Assembly (NCBI RefSeq): GCF_001021505.1
Contig: NZ_LDPO01000030.1
Location: 1-32,592 of the forward strand
DNA from: Mycolicibacter heraklionensis
GTDB taxonomy: Bacteria > Actinomycetota > Actinomycetes > Mycobacteriales > Mycobacteriaceae
Direction of reading: 5' to 3'
DNA: 32,592 nucleotides
A program made the translations under genes and the position numbers. The notes beneath the pieces were generated by a model that worked only from the letters and a program-made list of their open reading frames with translations, was not told the DNA's origin and did not search any database. This document shows positions 18,074-25,427 of the stretch, piece after piece (position 1 is the first letter of the stretch; each line of letters opens with the position of its first letter).

Positions 18074-18910
18074 GTGTCCGAATCCGGGATTTTTCAGGCG
18101 GGCGATCGGGCCCAGTTCACCGACGCCAGGGGGCGCCGCTACACCACGGTGCTGGTCCCCGGCGGTGACTTCCACACCCACCGCGGGGCCATTCCGCACG
18201 ACGAGGTGATCGGGCTGCCCGAGGGCAGCGTGGTCAAGTCCGCCAACGGCGACCCGTTCCTGGTGCTGCGGCCGCTGCTGGTCGACTACGTGATGTCGAT
18301 GCCGCGCGGTGCGCAGGTGATCTATCCCAAGGACTCCGCTCAGATCATCCACGAAGGCGACATCTTCCCCGGCGCCCGGGTGCTCGAGGCCGGGGCGGGG
18401 TCGGGAGCCCTGACGCTGTCGCTGCTGCGGGCGGTCGGGCCGGAGGGCAAGGTGATCTCCTACGAGTTGCGCGACGACCACGCCGTGCACGCCCGCGCCA
18501 ACGTCGAGACCTTCCTCGGCCACCAGCCGGGCAACTGGCAGTTGGTGATGGGCGATGTGGCCGACTGCGACCTGCCCGACGCGTCGATCGACCGGGTGGT
18601 GCTGGACATGCTGGCGCCCTGGGAGGTACTGGAAGCCGTGTCGCGGGTGCTGATCCCCGGCGGGGTGCTGGTGATCTACGTGGCTACCGTCACCCAGTTG
18701 TCCCAGGTGAACGAGGCGCTGCGCGAGCAGCAGTGCTGGACCGAGCCGCGGTCCTGGGAGACGATGCAGCGCGGCTGGAACGTGGTCGGCTTGGCGGTTC
18801 GCCCCCAGCACGCGATGCGCGGCCACACCGCATTCCTGGTCTGCGCCCGCCGGCTGGCGCCGGACACCGTCACCCCGACCCGGCTGGGACGCAAACGAGG
18901 ACGCCCGTAG
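18074..18910 (+). CDS. trmI: tRNA (adenine58-N1)-methyltransferase TrmI
   Basis: SAM-dependent enzyme that forms m1A at position 58 in the T-loop of tRNA, acting as a tetramer. The 278-aa protein has a small N-terminal domain with VPGGDFHTHRGAIPHDEVIG, then the Rossmann methyltransferase fold. Motif I is LEAGAGSGALTL (from Leu104), Asp178 lies in LDMLAPWEVL, and the conserved end is VVGLAVRPQHAMRGHTAFLV. It aligns from memory with Rv2118c, which begins at an equivalent GTG, so I use 18074 rather than the upstream ATG at 18011. It ends 3 bp from the convergent gene. Confidence 0.95.
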   Translation: MSESGIFQAGDRAQFTDARGRRYTTVLVPGGDFHTHRGAIPHDEVIGLPEGSVVKSANGDPFLVLRPLLVDYVMSMPRGAQVIYPKDSAQIIHEGDIFPGARVLEAGAGSGALTLSLLRAVGPEGKVISYELRDDHAVHARANVETFLGHQPGNWQLVMGDVADCDLPDASIDRVVLDMLAPWEVLEAVSRVLIPGGVLVIYVATVTQLSQVNEALREQQCWTEPRSWETMQRGWNVVGLAVRPQHAMRGHTAFLVCARRLAPDTVTPTRLGRKRGRP

Positions 18911-18913
18911 CGG

Positions 18914-20620
18914 TCAGGACGTCGTCGTCAGCAACGTAGACACCACGTCCGCCTCGGTGCGCGTTTGCAGGGCGCGCACCAGAGCCGGCTGCGACCGAAC
19001 AAGATGTCCGACAAAGGCATAGGCGTCGTCGGAGTCGAGCAGGTAGGCGGCGGCGCGGATCAGCTTGCCGGTTTCCTGCAGTTGCTGGTGTCCGGTCAGT
19101 CCGGCGTAGGCCGGTAGTCCGATATTGAGCACCGTCGGGTCGTACTTGATCGGGTCGCCCGGCCCGGGGCGTCCCATCGGCTGGTACTCGACTTTGTACT
19201 TGTCCAGCATCGCCTTATAGCAGCGGCTCAGCGCGGCGAGGTAATTCGCATCGGCGACCAGGTCGGCGCCGACGAAGCCGACGACGACGCTGGGAGTCGC
19301 GATCACATTGGTCGCCACGTTCCCCGCGATCGACGTGTCGGTCACGCTGCAGCTCACCGGCAGGTCGAAGTTGCCGCCGGGCTCGTTGACCGTCAGGTCC
19401 AGCACGGTGTCCGTCGCGGTGTAGCCCACGCTCACTCGCCGCACCGCCGTCACCGGGTTCTGGCCGTTGTACCCGTCTACCGGAAGCGTCACTTGGACAG
19501 TGCCGGAACCGGATACGGCAATTCCGCGGATGCTCCAGCTGGCGCGGGGCGTGCGGTACCGCGTCCAGTTCAACCGAATCCGAGCGGTCTCGGACACCGA
19601 GTACAGCACGTACTCGTAGCGGTCGTCAGCGATGCAGCATGCTGGGATGGTGGCGCAGGCACGGCGGACCGCGGGGTCGGACACCAGCGTTCCCCGCGAC
19701 ACCTCCCGCCGAGTGGTCTCGGTCACCTTGGCCTCGAGTTGCGCGCCGTAGTCGTCATCGATCGGGAGGACGGTGGCCCCGTGCCGGACAGACCAGTACG
19801 ACTGCACACGGACGTCGTTGACCCAGGCGCGCTGCCGCACCTGCCGGCCGCTGACCGTCGAATCGCTCCAGTCGCAGATCTCGCAGTTGCCGTCCAGCGG
19901 TTCCCGCCGCCAGCCGTCTGCCTCGGGGTCGGTCAGGATTTCCACCAACTCGTGGCCCAACGTCGACATCGTCAGTTCGATGTCCTCGGTTGCCGGGTCG
20001 AAGTAGCGCACCCAGCCCGCCCAGTACCGATCCGTATCGAACGGGAAATCGAACGTGTAGTCCGTCGAGTGCGCACCGGCAACGGCGCCACCGGCCACCG
20101 TAAATCCCTGGGGCATCAGGACAATGAAGGCGATCCGCGGGCCGTCGTCGGGATCGGGGAACACGCCGTCGTCGATGCAGTCCTCGATCAATTCCAGTAC
20201 CCGCCGCATCGTCACAGTGGAATCCACCGCACCCGACGGCGGGCCGGGGGAGATCACGGTGAGCGAGCCCCGCCAGGTCGGGGCGCCGGCGATGTAATAC
20301 TGCCCCAGCTCACTGAAATAGCGGCTCGCCAAGAGGGACTGGGTGCGGGATTCGATCAGACCGCGCTGAGCCGAACCCGCGCCGTTCCACCAGGCTCCCC
20401 AGAACACCAGCTGCACCGGCGTCTGCGCGCCGCCGAGCACGCCGTGGTGATAGGCCACCGCGGACCCGTCGTGGGAGTTGTCGGCGAAGACCAGTGCTGG
20501 CACTTTCGGGCGCGACCACGCCCCGCTACACGAGTGATCGTCACGCTGATAGGTGATGATCGGTATGGAATCCGGAATCTCGTCAACGACGCTGACGATC
20601 AGCCGTTGCTCGATGGGCAT
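18914..20620 (-). CDS. Putative zincin-like protein with HExxE..TDP..GW motif
   Basis: A 568-aa protein I cannot assign firmly. The central segment GHELVEILTDPEADGW (His223, Glu224, Glu227, Asp231) followed by NCEICDW (Glu247, Asp250) resembles the metal-site pattern of EXORDIUM/phosphate-induced-protein-like and other zincin-type proteins. Upstream lie VQLVFWGAWWNG and FIVLMPQGFTV, strands typical of that group. Residues about 370-450 look like a beta-sandwich (GTVQVTLPVDGYNGQNPVTAV). The C-terminus (about 460-568) is helical. No signal peptide is visible, which is odd for such a protein. The ATG has a CATACT hexamer 6 nt upstream. Enzyme activity is inference only. Confidence 0.78.
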   Translation of the reverse strand: MPIEQRLIVSVVDEIPDSIPIITYQRDDHSCSGAWSRPKVPALVFADNSHDGSAVAYHHGVLGGAQTPVQLVFWGAWWNGAGSAQRGLIESRTQSLLASRYFSELGQYYIAGAPTWRGSLTVISPGPPSGAVDSTVTMRRVLELIEDCIDDGVFPDPDDGPRIAFIVLMPQGFTVAGGAVAGAHSTDYTFDFPFDTDRYWAGWVRYFDPATEDIELTMSTLGHELVEILTDPEADGWRREPLDGNCEICDWSDSTVSGRQVRQRAWVNDVRVQSYWSVRHGATVLPIDDDYGAQLEAKVTETTRREVSRGTLVSDPAVRRACATIPACCIADDRYEYVLYSVSETARIRLNWTRYRTPRASWSIRGIAVSGSGTVQVTLPVDGYNGQNPVTAVRRVSVGYTATDTVLDLTVNEPGGNFDLPVSCSVTDTSIAGNVATNVIATPSVVVGFVGADLVADANYLAALSRCYKAMLDKYKVEYQPMGRPGPGDPIKYDPTVLNIGLPAYAGLTGHQQLQETGKLIRAAAYLLDSDDAYAFVGHLVRSQPALVRALQTRTEADVVSTLLTTTS

Positions 20621-20626
20621 TCTCGG

Positions 20627-20632
20627 AGTATG
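20627..20632 (-). promoter_or_regulatory. Candidate -10 hexamer of the zincin-like gene
   Basis: CATACT on the minus strand lies 6 nt before the ATG at 20620. It keeps A2 and T6 of the consensus. It would make the gene independent of the lppK operon upstream. Confidence 0.3.
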
Positions 20633-20693
20633 CGCCGGTCGCCAGCGGTTCGCTGCGGGTTCGCTGTGCCGATTTCGACGGGATCTTGCGGTC

Positions 20694-20987
20694 TCAGTCG
20701 TCGCTGCGATTCAGCCCCCGGCGCACCGACAGCAGTTCGATCTCCGGCCGGGCGGCCACCAAGCGTTCCGCCGCGTCCAGGATCGCCACCAGGTGCCCGC
20801 GGTCGCCCGACACGGCGGACACTCCGATTCCGCTGCGCCGGTGCAGATCCGGCGACCCCGTCTCGGCGGCCGACACATCGAATTTGCGTCGCAACTCCGC
20901 GACGATCGGGCGCACCACCGAGCGCTTTTGCTTGAGCGAGTGCACCTCACCGAGCAGCAGGTCGAACTCGAGCCAGCCGATCCACAT
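20694..20987 (-). CDS. DUF503 family protein (YlxP-like)
   Basis: A 97-aa protein with the DUF503 signature: MWIGWLEFDLLLGEVHSLKQKRSVVRPIVAELRRKF, then ETGSPDLHRRSGIGVSAVSG and a terminal ELLSVRRGL. The fold is a small alpha/beta ferredoxin-like domain. Relatives sit beside rbfA and nusA in Firmicutes, which hints at ribosome biogenesis, but the function is not settled. It matches Rv2117 by position. The start is two bases after the lppK stop, so the two are surely co-transcribed. Confidence 0.9.
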   Translation of the reverse strand: MWIGWLEFDLLLGEVHSLKQKRSVVRPIVAELRRKFDVSAAETGSPDLHRRSGIGVSAVSGDRGHLVAILDAAERLVAARPEIELLSVRRGLNRSDD

Positions 20988-20989
20988 GG

Positions 20990-21523
20990 TTAGGGCGGCG
21001 GTGGCGCCGGCGGTGTGCTGCCGGCCTGGGCGTTGCCGAATGCCAGCAGGCTCTTGGCGGTGGCCTGCGACAGCTGCCAGTCGCCGTGATTCGGCGTGAA
21101 CTCCATCGGGAAGGCGAACGTGCCGGCGGAGGGGTTGGCCGTGTTGACCGTGACGTCAGCGGTCACGTTGCCCGGGTAGCGATCCGACCAGCCGAGATCG
21201 GCGGCCTCGAGGTTCAGCGGCAGATAGCCGCCGTCCCTGAGGGCGGTGGCGAACTTGTCGATGGTTGCGGCGTCGGCGGGTTTGGCGCCCTCGACGAGGG
21301 GCAGCTTGTCTGCGCCGGGAACCTCGGGGTCCGACAGCCGGTACAGGACATCGGTCAACGCCTCGGGTGCCGGCAAGGCCGACGACGGCGCCTGGGCAGG
21401 CACCGTCGTCGACGTCACCGGAATCTCAGCCACCGGCTCCGCCGGCTGGTGGCCGCCGCAGCCCGACATCACCAGCACCGCCGCCGCGAGGACGGCGGGC
21501 CAGCCGATGCGGTGGCTACACAT
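20990..21523 (-). CDS. lppK: Lipoprotein LppK
   Basis: A 177-aa secreted lipoprotein. The signal peptide MCSHRIGWPAVLAAAVLVMSGC ends in lipobox VMSGC with lipidated Cys22. A Pro/Thr-rich linker follows, then a domain starting PAPEALTDVLYRLSDPEVPG and ending GDWQLSQATAKSLLAF, and a proline-rich tail. The domain is a paralogue of the Mtb12-like protein encoded 12 bp upstream. Position beside mpa matches lppK (Rv2116). It is cell-envelope anchored; the function is unknown. Confidence 0.88.
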   Translation of the reverse strand: MCSHRIGWPAVLAAAVLVMSGCGGHQPAEPVAEIPVTSTTVPAQAPSSALPAPEALTDVLYRLSDPEVPGADKLPLVEGAKPADAATIDKFATALRDGGYLPLNLEAADLGWSDRYPGNVTADVTVNTANPSAGTFAFPMEFTPNHGDWQLSQATAKSLLAFGNAQAGSTPPAPPPP

Positions 21524-21535
21524 ACGGGTCTGCGA

Positions 21536-22030
21536 TCAGCTCGACGTCAGCTGCGACAGCGACAGCAGCGAGGCCCGGGAGAGCTTCCAGCCACCCTGGT
21601 CGACGAACGTGAGGTTCACCGTGTGCGGCTCCAGCTTCGGGCTCGACGCGGTGACGTCGGCGCTGGCCGATCCGGGGCCGGCCGGTGCGACGTTGGCCAC
21701 GCTGATCGACAGCGGGAGGGCGCCCTTCTTGAGGGCCTTCTGCAGCCGGTGGTCGATGGCACCGGTCTCGACCGGGCCCAGGCCGCCCTCGACCAGGTTG
21801 GACTTTCCGGCGGCGGGGACACCGGGGTCGGCCAGCGTGTTGAGCACGTCGGCCAACTGCTCCGGCGCCGGAACGGCGGCGGCCGGGTCTAACGGCAGCG
21901 GCGCGAAGAACACCGTCGTCGGTGCCTCGGCGGCGGCCGGCGCCGGCGTTGCCAGGGAGCTCACAGCTATGGCTGCCGCGCCGATGGCCGCGACTGCCGC
22001 CATACCCGTGGCAAGGGATTTCATGTTCAT
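21536..22030 (-). CDS. Mtb12/CFP-2-like secreted protein
   Basis: A 164-aa secreted protein. A cleavable signal peptide (MNMKSLATGMAAVAAIGAAA, continuing to about APAAAE) has no lipobox Cys. The mature part (FFAPLPLDPAA, LNTLADPGVPAAGKSNLVEGG, TFVDQGGWKLSRASLLSL) strongly resembles the low-molecular-weight T-cell antigen Mtb12 (CFP-2). It is also a paralogue of LppK next to it: both share PAPE.L.DVL..L.DP.VP and a terminal W.LS.A. pattern. I chose the ATG at 22030 from an AAAGGA site 5 nt upstream; the ATG at 22024 is an alternative. It diverges from mpa. Confidence 0.88.
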   Translation of the reverse strand: MNMKSLATGMAAVAAIGAAAIAVSSLATPAPAAAEAPTTVFFAPLPLDPAAAVPAPEQLADVLNTLADPGVPAAGKSNLVEGGLGPVETGAIDHRLQKALKKGALPLSISVANVAPAGPGSASADVTASSPKLEPHTVNLTFVDQGGWKLSRASLLSLSQLTSS

Positions 22031-22134
22031 TCGGATCCTTTCTAGGCCCTTTTGATCACCCGATTTGAGAGCGAGGCTAGCAGCGGAGCCGGTGTGTCGG
22101 ATTGCCACAGAGCACGCGAATGCACAATGGCCGG

Positions 22135-22140
22135 TAGCGT
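22135..22140 (+). promoter_or_regulatory. Candidate -10 hexamer of mpa
   Basis: TAGCGT (TANNNT form) would give a leader of about 40 nt carrying the strong ribosome-binding site GGAAAGGAG at 22172-22180, 6 nt before the ATG at 22187. Confidence 0.35.
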
Positions 22141-22186
22141 TGAGGTATCCGTCGCTTCAACTTCCAGTTCGGGAAAGGAGCGCACC

Positions 22187-24019
22187 ATGAGCAACATGGA
22201 AGATTCGCCGCGTCCTGAGACTTTCGACGCGTCCGGGGGGCCGGGCACGCCCGGTGATGACTTCGCCGAGTTGGAGGAACTGCGCCGCGAAGCCGCGGTG
22301 CTTCGCGCACAGCTCGAGAACACCCCGCAGGACACCGCCCGAGTCGGCCGCGATGTGCGTCAGCTCGAAGCCCACATTGACTCGCTGACCGCGCGAAACT
22401 CCAAGCTGATGGACACCCTCAAAGAGGCGCGCCAGCAGTTGCTGGCGCTGCGTGAGGAGGTCGATCGGCTCGGTCAGCCGCCGAGCGGCTACGGGGTGCT
22501 GCTGGGCAGTCACGAAGACGACACCGTCGACGTGTTCACCTCCGGCCGCCGGATGCGGCTGAACATCTCGCCCAACATCGACGTAGCTACCCTCAAGAAG
22601 GGCCAGACGGTCCGGCTCAACGAGGCGCTGACGGTGGTCGAGGCCGGCAATTTCGAGTCGGTCGGCGAAATATCCACGTTGCGTGAAATTCTGTCCGACG
22701 GGCACCGCGCGCTGGTTGTGGGCCACGCCGATGAGGAGCGCATCGTCTGGCTGGCCGAGCCGCTGGTCGCCGCGGACCTTCCCGAGAGCAACCCGGACGC
22801 GCTGTCGGATGACTGGCGTCCCCGCAAGCTGCGCCCCGGCGACTCGTTGCTGGTCGACACCAAGGCCGGCTACGCCTTCGAGCGCATCCCCAAGGCCGAG
22901 GTCGAAGACCTGGTGCTCGAGGAGGTGCCCGACGTCAGCTACGGCGACATCGGCGGCCTGACTCGCCAGATCGAGCAGATCCGCGACGCCGTGGAACTGC
23001 CGTTCCTGCACAAGGACCTCTACCGCGAATACGCGCTGCGTCCGCCCAAAGGGGTGCTGCTCTACGGTCCGCCGGGCTGCGGCAAGACGCTGATCGCCAA
23101 GGCGGTGGCCAACTCGCTGGCCAAGAAGATGGCCGAGGTGCGCGGCGACGACGCCCACGAGGCCAAGTCGTACTTCCTCAACATCAAGGGCCCCGAGCTG
23201 CTGAACAAGTTCGTCGGCGAGACCGAACGCCACATCCGGCTGATCTTCCAGCGTGCCCGCGAGAAGGCCTCCGAGGGCACCCCGGTCATCGTGTTCTTCG
23301 ACGAGATGGACTCGATCTTCCGCACCCGTGGCACCGGCGTCTCCTCGGACGTGGAGACCACCGTCGTGCCCCAGCTGCTGAGTGAGATCGACGGTGTGGA
23401 GGGGCTGGAGAACGTCATCGTGATCGGCGCCTCCAACCGCGAGGACATGATCGATCCGGCGATCCTGCGGCCCGGCCGTCTCGACGTCAAGATCAAGATC
23501 GAGCGCCCGGACGCCGAAGCCGCGCAAGACATCTTCTCGAAGTACTTGGTCGAGACGCTGCCGGTGCACGCCGACGACCTCGCCGAGTTCGGTGGGGATC
23601 GCGCCGCCTGCATCAAGGCGATGATCGAGAAGGTCGTCGACCGGATGTACGCCGAGATCGACGACAACCGGTTCCTGGAGGTCACCTACGCCAACGGTGA
23701 CAAAGAGGTCATGTACTTCAAGGACTTCAACTCCGGGGCGATGATCCAGAACGTGGTCGACCGGGCGAAGAAGAACGCCATCAAGTCGGTTCTGGAGACC
23801 GGTCAGCCGGGCCTGCGCATCCAGCATCTGCTGGACTCGATCGTCGACGAGTTCGCCGAGAACGAGGACCTGCCCAACACCACCAACCCCGATGACTGGG
23901 CGCGGATCTCGGGCAAGAAGGGCGAGCGGATCGTCTACATCCGCACCCTGGTCACCGGCAAGTCGTCGAGCGCCAGTCGTGCTATTGATACCGAGTCCAA
24001 CTTGGGCCAGTACCTGTAG
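22187..24019 (+). CDS. mpa: Proteasome-associated ATPase Mpa (ARC)
   Basis: Hexameric AAA+ unfoldase that binds pupylated proteins and feeds them into the 20S proteasome. The 610-aa protein has an N-terminal coiled coil that binds Pup (about residues 20-85, LRREAAVLRAQLENT to LALREEVDRLG), OB-fold interdomains (about 90-230) and one AAA module. Walker A is GPPGCGKT (294-301), Walker B FFDEMD (Asp372-Glu373), and an arginine-finger region follows near NREDMIDPAILRPGR. The C-terminal QYL is the proteasome-docking end. The ATG at 22187 has a strong GGAAAGGAG site; the longer frame from 22052 is not native. Confidence 0.98.
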   Translation: MSNMEDSPRPETFDASGGPGTPGDDFAELEELRREAAVLRAQLENTPQDTARVGRDVRQLEAHIDSLTARNSKLMDTLKEARQQLLALREEVDRLGQPPSGYGVLLGSHEDDTVDVFTSGRRMRLNISPNIDVATLKKGQTVRLNEALTVVEAGNFESVGEISTLREILSDGHRALVVGHADEERIVWLAEPLVAADLPESNPDALSDDWRPRKLRPGDSLLVDTKAGYAFERIPKAEVEDLVLEEVPDVSYGDIGGLTRQIEQIRDAVELPFLHKDLYREYALRPPKGVLLYGPPGCGKTLIAKAVANSLAKKMAEVRGDDAHEAKSYFLNIKGPELLNKFVGETERHIRLIFQRAREKASEGTPVIVFFDEMDSIFRTRGTGVSSDVETTVVPQLLSEIDGVEGLENVIVIGASNREDMIDPAILRPGRLDVKIKIERPDAEAAQDIFSKYLVETLPVHADDLAEFGGDRAACIKAMIEKVVDRMYAEIDDNRFLEVTYANGDKEVMYFKDFNSGAMIQNVVDRAKKNAIKSVLETGQPGLRIQHLLDSIVDEFAENEDLPNTTNPDDWARISGKKGERIVYIRTLVTGKSSSASRAIDTESNLGQYL

Positions 24020-24037
24020 CGCTAGCTGCAGTAGCGC
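24019..24037 (+). terminator. Stem-loop at the end of mpa
   Basis: GCGCTA, 7-nt loop, TAGCGC: a perfect 6-bp stem that begins at the last base of the mpa stop codon. There is no T-run, so factor-independent termination is only a possibility. Confidence 0.35.
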
Positions 24038-24065
24038 GGCTTCTCAGCGCGGGCATCCTCCTTGC

Positions 24066-24122
24066 GCGAGGGTGCGTGTTCGCCCGGCGACACGCCGCGA
24101 ACGACGTACAACTGTGCACGCC
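24066..24122 (+). repeat. Interspersed repeat, copy B
   Basis: Begins GCGAGGGTGCG, carries the core GGCGACACGCCG and CGTACAACTGTGCACGC; the right end is degraded. It lies between the convergent mpa and small membrane protein genes, in the same orientation as copies A and C. Confidence 0.78.
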
Positions 24123-24159
24123 CAAACGGTCACTCCGCGCAGCACGCCGGCGCCCTCGG

Positions 24160-24582
24160 CTAGCCCGATTCGGCGAACTGTTCCGTTGCGACCTTGGTCG
24201 CGCCAATAACCGCATACGAACCGGTGAGACCGACCATGCTCACGGCCGCGCGCAGCGGCAGGTCACGGCGGACGAGATGGCTGACGCCGTTGATGGTGTC
24301 CAGGGAGTCCACCATCAGGGAGAGCCGCTTCCAGCGGTAGCGCTCCCGGGCGCCGCTGGTCAGATATGCCAGGCCCATCGCGAATGCCCGCGCTCCATAG
24401 ATCCTGGTCATGTAGGTGAGTTCGGCCGACGGCGTGACCCCGACGAGCTTGGCGAACTGCCTCGGCGCGGCCAATGAGACCACGGCGAGGATCATCCGGC
24501 CGACTGCCATCACGCTCAATGCGCTGTTCAGACGCTCGGTCACCGACAGGTCCGCACCGGTAGCGGTGTCAGTTGTTGCCAT
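24160..24582 (-). CDS. Small membrane protein, possibly DUF4267 family
   Basis: A 140-aa protein with hydrophobic segments LSVMAVGRMILAVVSLAA, TRIYGARAFAMGLAYL and LRAAVSMVGLTGSYAVIGA. The RIYGARAFAMG motif and overall size suggest the DUF4267-type membrane family, though I am not certain. I chose the ATG at 24582, which follows a GAGG-containing leader; the open frame to 24762 would cross the divergent regulatory region. It faces away from a TetR gene with an operator palindrome between them, so it is the likely target of that regulator. Function unknown. Confidence 0.8.
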   Translation of the reverse strand: MATTDTATGADLSVTERLNSALSVMAVGRMILAVVSLAAPRQFAKLVGVTPSAELTYMTRIYGARAFAMGLAYLTSGARERYRWKRLSLMVDSLDTINGVSHLVRRDLPLRAAVSMVGLTGSYAVIGATKVATEQFAESG

Positions 24583-24612
24583 ACGAACCTCGCTTTGCTG
24601 CTCGAATCGAAC

Positions 24613-24629
24613 TGACTGACGGTCAGTCA
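24613..24629. promoter_or_regulatory. TetR-type operator palindrome
   Basis: TGACTGAC-G-GTCAGTCA is a perfect 17-bp palindrome in the 131-bp gap between the divergent membrane-protein and TetR genes. It is a typical form for TetR-family operators and probably mediates autoregulation and repression of the small membrane protein. Confidence 0.75.
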
Positions 24630-24713
24630 TGTTACCGTAATGGCGGTTCTCCGCGGCTGTCAATCGTGTCCGGCACGGTCCACGGCGGTACCGACTCGGG
24701 AAAGGACGACGCA

Positions 24714-25337
24714 GTGGCGCAGCAAGGATCCGGGCGGCGGCGCACCACGCTGCCGCCCGCACAACGGGAAAGCCAGTTGCTCGGGGTGGCCCGGGATTTG
24801 CTGTTGGCCGACGGACCTACCGAGCTGACGGTGGACAAGGTCACCGCCGCGGCCCAGGTCGCCAAGGGCACGTTCTACCTGTACTTCGAATCCAAAGATC
24901 ACCTGCTGGCCCGGTTGTGGGCCGACTATCTCGATGCCTTCCTGGACACCGTGCAGGAGCAGCTCGCCGCCGCGCGGCCCTCGGCGCCGGGTTGGCCGGC
25001 GGTGCTCGATGCGCTGATCGAGCAGATGATCCACTACGACATGGCCAACGCGGCGCTGCACCGGGCGGTGTTCTCCCAAGCATCCGGCGACGGGCTGCGC
25101 CAATTGCGCCAAGCCGACGCCAAAGTCGTCACGCTCCTCGCCGACGCCATTGCTGCGGCGGTGGCCGCCGGGGCGGCCGCGGTGACCGATCCGCCCACCA
25201 CCGCCGCGCTGTTGTACTACGCCGTCGACGGCCTGTTGAACGCCGCCTACCTAGCGGACGCCGAGCCCGACGAGGCCGCCGTCATCGCCGCGGCCAAGGA
25301 GATGGTCCGCCGCACCCTGCGTACCGCCCCAGACTGA
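24714..25337 (+). CDS. TetR family transcriptional regulator
   Basis: A 207-aa regulator. The N-terminal helix-turn-helix domain (about 20-65) reads LLGVARDLLLADGPTELTVDKV then AAQVAKGTFYLYFESKDHLL, a standard TetR pattern. The rest is an all-helical ligand-binding and dimer domain, rich in alanine. I chose the GTG at 24714 because GGAAAGGA lies 7 nt upstream. The frame reaches back to 24573, but that part crosses the operator. It diverges from the small membrane protein and probably controls it and itself through the palindrome at 24613-24629. The ligand is unknown. Confidence 0.92.
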   Translation: MAQQGSGRRRTTLPPAQRESQLLGVARDLLLADGPTELTVDKVTAAAQVAKGTFYLYFESKDHLLARLWADYLDAFLDTVQEQLAAARPSAPGWPAVLDALIEQMIHYDMANAALHRAVFSQASGDGLRQLRQADAKVVTLLADAIAAAVAAGAAAVTDPPTTAALLYYAVDGLLNAAYLADAEPDEAAVIAAAKEMVRRTLRTAPD

Positions 25338-25341
25338 TTCG

Positions 25342-25397
25342 GCGAGGGTGCGCGTCTGCCCGCCGACACGCCGGTAGGGCTGTACATCCGTGCACGG
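25342..25397 (+). repeat. Interspersed repeat, copy C
   Basis: Begins GCGAGGGTGCGCGTCTGC four bases after the TetR stop; the core CCGACACGCCG and CTGTACATCCGTGCACG closely match copy A. The right end is degraded. With copy B it brackets the membrane-protein/TetR pair in direct orientation. Confidence 0.82.
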
Positions 25398-25414
25398 CGG
25401 AGCCCGCCCGAGGC

Positions 25415-25420
25415 TACCCT
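25415..25420 (+). promoter_or_regulatory. Candidate -10 hexamer of the 645-aa gene
   Basis: TACCCT (TANNNT form) lies 7 nt before the ATG at 25428, just after repeat copy C. It fits a leaderless transcript. Confidence 0.45.
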
Positions 25421-25427
25421 CGACTCG

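Noticed and set aside
22157..23827. Long minus-strand open frame (556 codons) opposite mpa
   Set aside because: Antisense shadow of the AAA+ ATPase; composition dominated by Gly, His, Asp and Gln with no recognisable domain.
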